This document shows, piece by piece, positions 62,277 through 64,000 of a DNA stretch of 64,000 nt; position 1 is the first letter of the stretch, and the number at the start of each line of letters is the position of its first letter. Source of the stretch: Mucor racemosus (lineage: Eukaryota; Mucoromycota; Mucoromycetes; Mucorales; Mucoraceae); the NCBI GenBank assembly GCA_027405735.1, contig JAPEHQ010000010.1, forward strand, positions 124,001 to 188,000. Reading direction: 5' to 3'. Under the pieces are notes generated by a model that saw only the letters and a program-made list of their open reading frames with translations, did no database searches and was not told the origin of the DNA. The position numbers and the translations under genes were made by a program.

Positions 62277-62811
62277 TGTCGTATATTTTCAGGTTTGATG
62301 AATAATACTTTTAAAAGAAACCAATTAAAAAAGAATCAGTAATGAATCAGTTCTTCAGCTGTACAATGAAAACAATATATCGCTTATTTAGATATACAGT
62401 AAAGGTATGGCCTATTATATTGATTTGACATTAAGATTCTGAGATGTAATTTAAGACAATATTGAAGCATTAGATCTGCTTGATTGTAAACGATGGATTG
62501 AAATGGATTAATCATAATTTAACCGTTCTTGCAGAGCTGGTGAGTTGTCTTGTTTCAATGCTGCGCTAAATGTGCTTGGATGTTGATTTGATAGCTACTT
62601 GAATGATTTACCGCTGGGATGAAAGAATATGGTGTCATAATTGAGGTCCAAGCGGTTTTGGTAACTATTGGATTAAACTTCTTGGTACACTGGGAGACTT
62701 TTATATCCGATATCAAGAGTTTGCATTTCAGTAAATATCGTAGTCAATAGATTGTGAGATGTATTAATACTCTAGAAGGTGATAATAACGTATAGTACTT
62801 TAATGCTACAA
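62277..62811 (+). repeat. Family L LTR, full length, degenerate right end
   Basis: It starts TGTCGTATATTTTCAGG as at 31446 and stays alignable to about 62811. It is followed directly by the upstream part of the dynein-fragment repeat. Confidence 0.7.
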
Positions 62812-64000
62812 ATTATTATAGTTAAATATGACGGAATATTAATGAATCAGAGAAAATACAAATGGTAAAAAACTGATACCCAATGTGCATCGAGGTCAAG
62901 ATTGATAAAAGGTGCATTCATTATGTAGTAAAAATCACAACATTTCGATAGATAGAAATTACAGGACCAAGATGTTGTATTTGCCTCAGGATTTTTAAAA
63001 AGAATTTTAAAAACATGCTTTATCAAACTTAGATGTTAAATACTCACCATATGATATTAGTATCATCTTGTTTTTTATTTACTGATTGCTGTATTATTAA
63101 AAATCAAGCTTTTCATAGTTTATTACAATGACAATAGGCTGTTTCTGATTTTAGATTGGCATTTATCATAAGGCGGGCTGATGATACGTTGTTTGATACT
63201 TTTATAGATGGAATCAGTCAATTTGATTTATGAAATTTTAATGCAAATGCCGAGGAACCATTTGTAAGTACTTAAGTTGGTTCTGGTGAGGCATGGCAGT
63301 GAATAAATTGGCTTGGGACACAGAGGGCAAAAAGGTGGTAATAATAGGTTCCAGTAATGGCCATGTTTATGTTTATAATTTATAATATTGGAGAGGTAAG
63401 ACTAAAACTCAATGTAAATCACCTTTAGCGTGGTAACTATAAAGTAAGACTATATTATCATTGAATAAACTACCACACAATGTTAACATGTATAAAAGCT
63501 TACAGTAATAAGTGGGTGCAGAATCGTAAATTCTTGAAAAAGTTTTCAAAAATCATAAAATTTCTTATTTTTAAGACTTACAAGGCTTATAAGCGGAATA
63601 TTAATTGAGAAAATCATTCTTGTCCAGATCTTCAATTTTGACAATTTTTAAATTTTTTTTTCTGATTTTGCAAATCTAGAGTTAATTATACTACCAATTA
63701 TAAAAACAAAAAATATGCACATATACTGAATTTAGCGCTCTATTTGCTCAATAAAAAATAATAAACATTTTAATTGCAAAATATTACATGAAAATCCTTT
63801 AATCAAAAAACCGTTTTTGGGCTAAAAGTACAAACTTTCATTACTCAACATCTAATATTAAGTTTTTATAAAATTTGTATTAGCTATGGCTACAAGTTTC
63901 TCTCACAATGTAGTATATTTAAACGTTGATTTTGGTATCAAAATTTGATTTTTCTGTTTTTTGACGAAAATCATGAGTGTTGGTAAGAGTAAAATCAGTC
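62812..64000 (+). repeat. Dynein-fragment repeat, copy C (runs off window)
   Basis: The upstream part matches the reverse of 30000-30375. The coding fragment and the first 600 bp of the non-coding tail follow. Confidence 0.8.
63165..63395 (+). pseudogene. Dynein intermediate chain fragment (copy C)
   Basis: It reads FIDGISQFDL, then a stop in place of Trp, then EEPFVST, the same in-frame TAA as copy A, and KLAWDTEGKK, with later frame errors, ending at a GTAAG donor (63396). It is uninterrupted by Tc1 and so shows the empty site of that insertion. Confidence 0.68.

Overview
The window is nuclear DNA of a filamentous fungus, most likely an early-diverging one of the Mucorales type. It is strongly AT-rich. 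Genes carry several short introns (about 50-80 nt, GT..AG with TAG/CAG acceptors), pyrimidine-rich leaders and polyglutamine tracts. The protein set (forkhead factor, MFS sugar transporter, importin-5, WDR55, LIM/C1/RhoGAP, sphingomyelin-synthase-like enzyme) and the mobile elements (chromodomain Ty3, Tc1, piggyBac) fit that group. The species cannot be named from the sequence alone.

Layout. (1) 1-18.4 kb is a gene region: two unrecognised proteins, a sugar transporter, a forkhead transcription factor, a PHYHD1-like dioxygenase, a small acidic protein and a sphingomyelin-synthase-like membrane enzyme, with one dispersed repeat at 5.0-6.1 kb. (2) 20.2-35.8 kb is a nest of mobile elements. A complete and apparently very young Ty3 chromovirus (20375-26244, identical 319-bp LTRs, 5-bp target duplication) sits inside an older repeat. 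A Tc1 element (28321-29957) sits inside a pseudogene fragment of dynein intermediate chain. A broken piggyBac (32393-34924) sits at TTAA, and there are an orphan 532-bp LTR, a tRNA-like SINE candidate and a non-LTR retrotransposon remnant. (3) 37.3-48.5 kb is a compact block of four genes: importin-5 (Kap121/Pse1), a coiled-coil protein, WDR55/Jip5 and a LIM-LIM-C1-RhoGAP protein. (4) 48.5-64 kb is repeat-rich again: second and third copies of the dynein-fragment repeat, further LTRs, a 21-bp minisatellite spelling a degenerate heptapeptide (about 56.9-58.5 kb) and a 90-bp tandem array (58717-59310).

The host genes are housekeeping genes (nuclear import, ribosome biogenesis, Rho signalling, sphingolipid and sugar metabolism) with no sign of a cluster pathway. 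The two most unusual things are the amplification of an already dead, intron-bearing piece of a dynein intermediate chain gene inside a dispersed repeat, whose inverted copies flank the importin-RhoGAP block, and the 56.3-59.6 kb locus with its heptapeptide minisatellite and 90-bp array. Exon boundaries were assigned by hand from splice sites, reading frame and family conservation.
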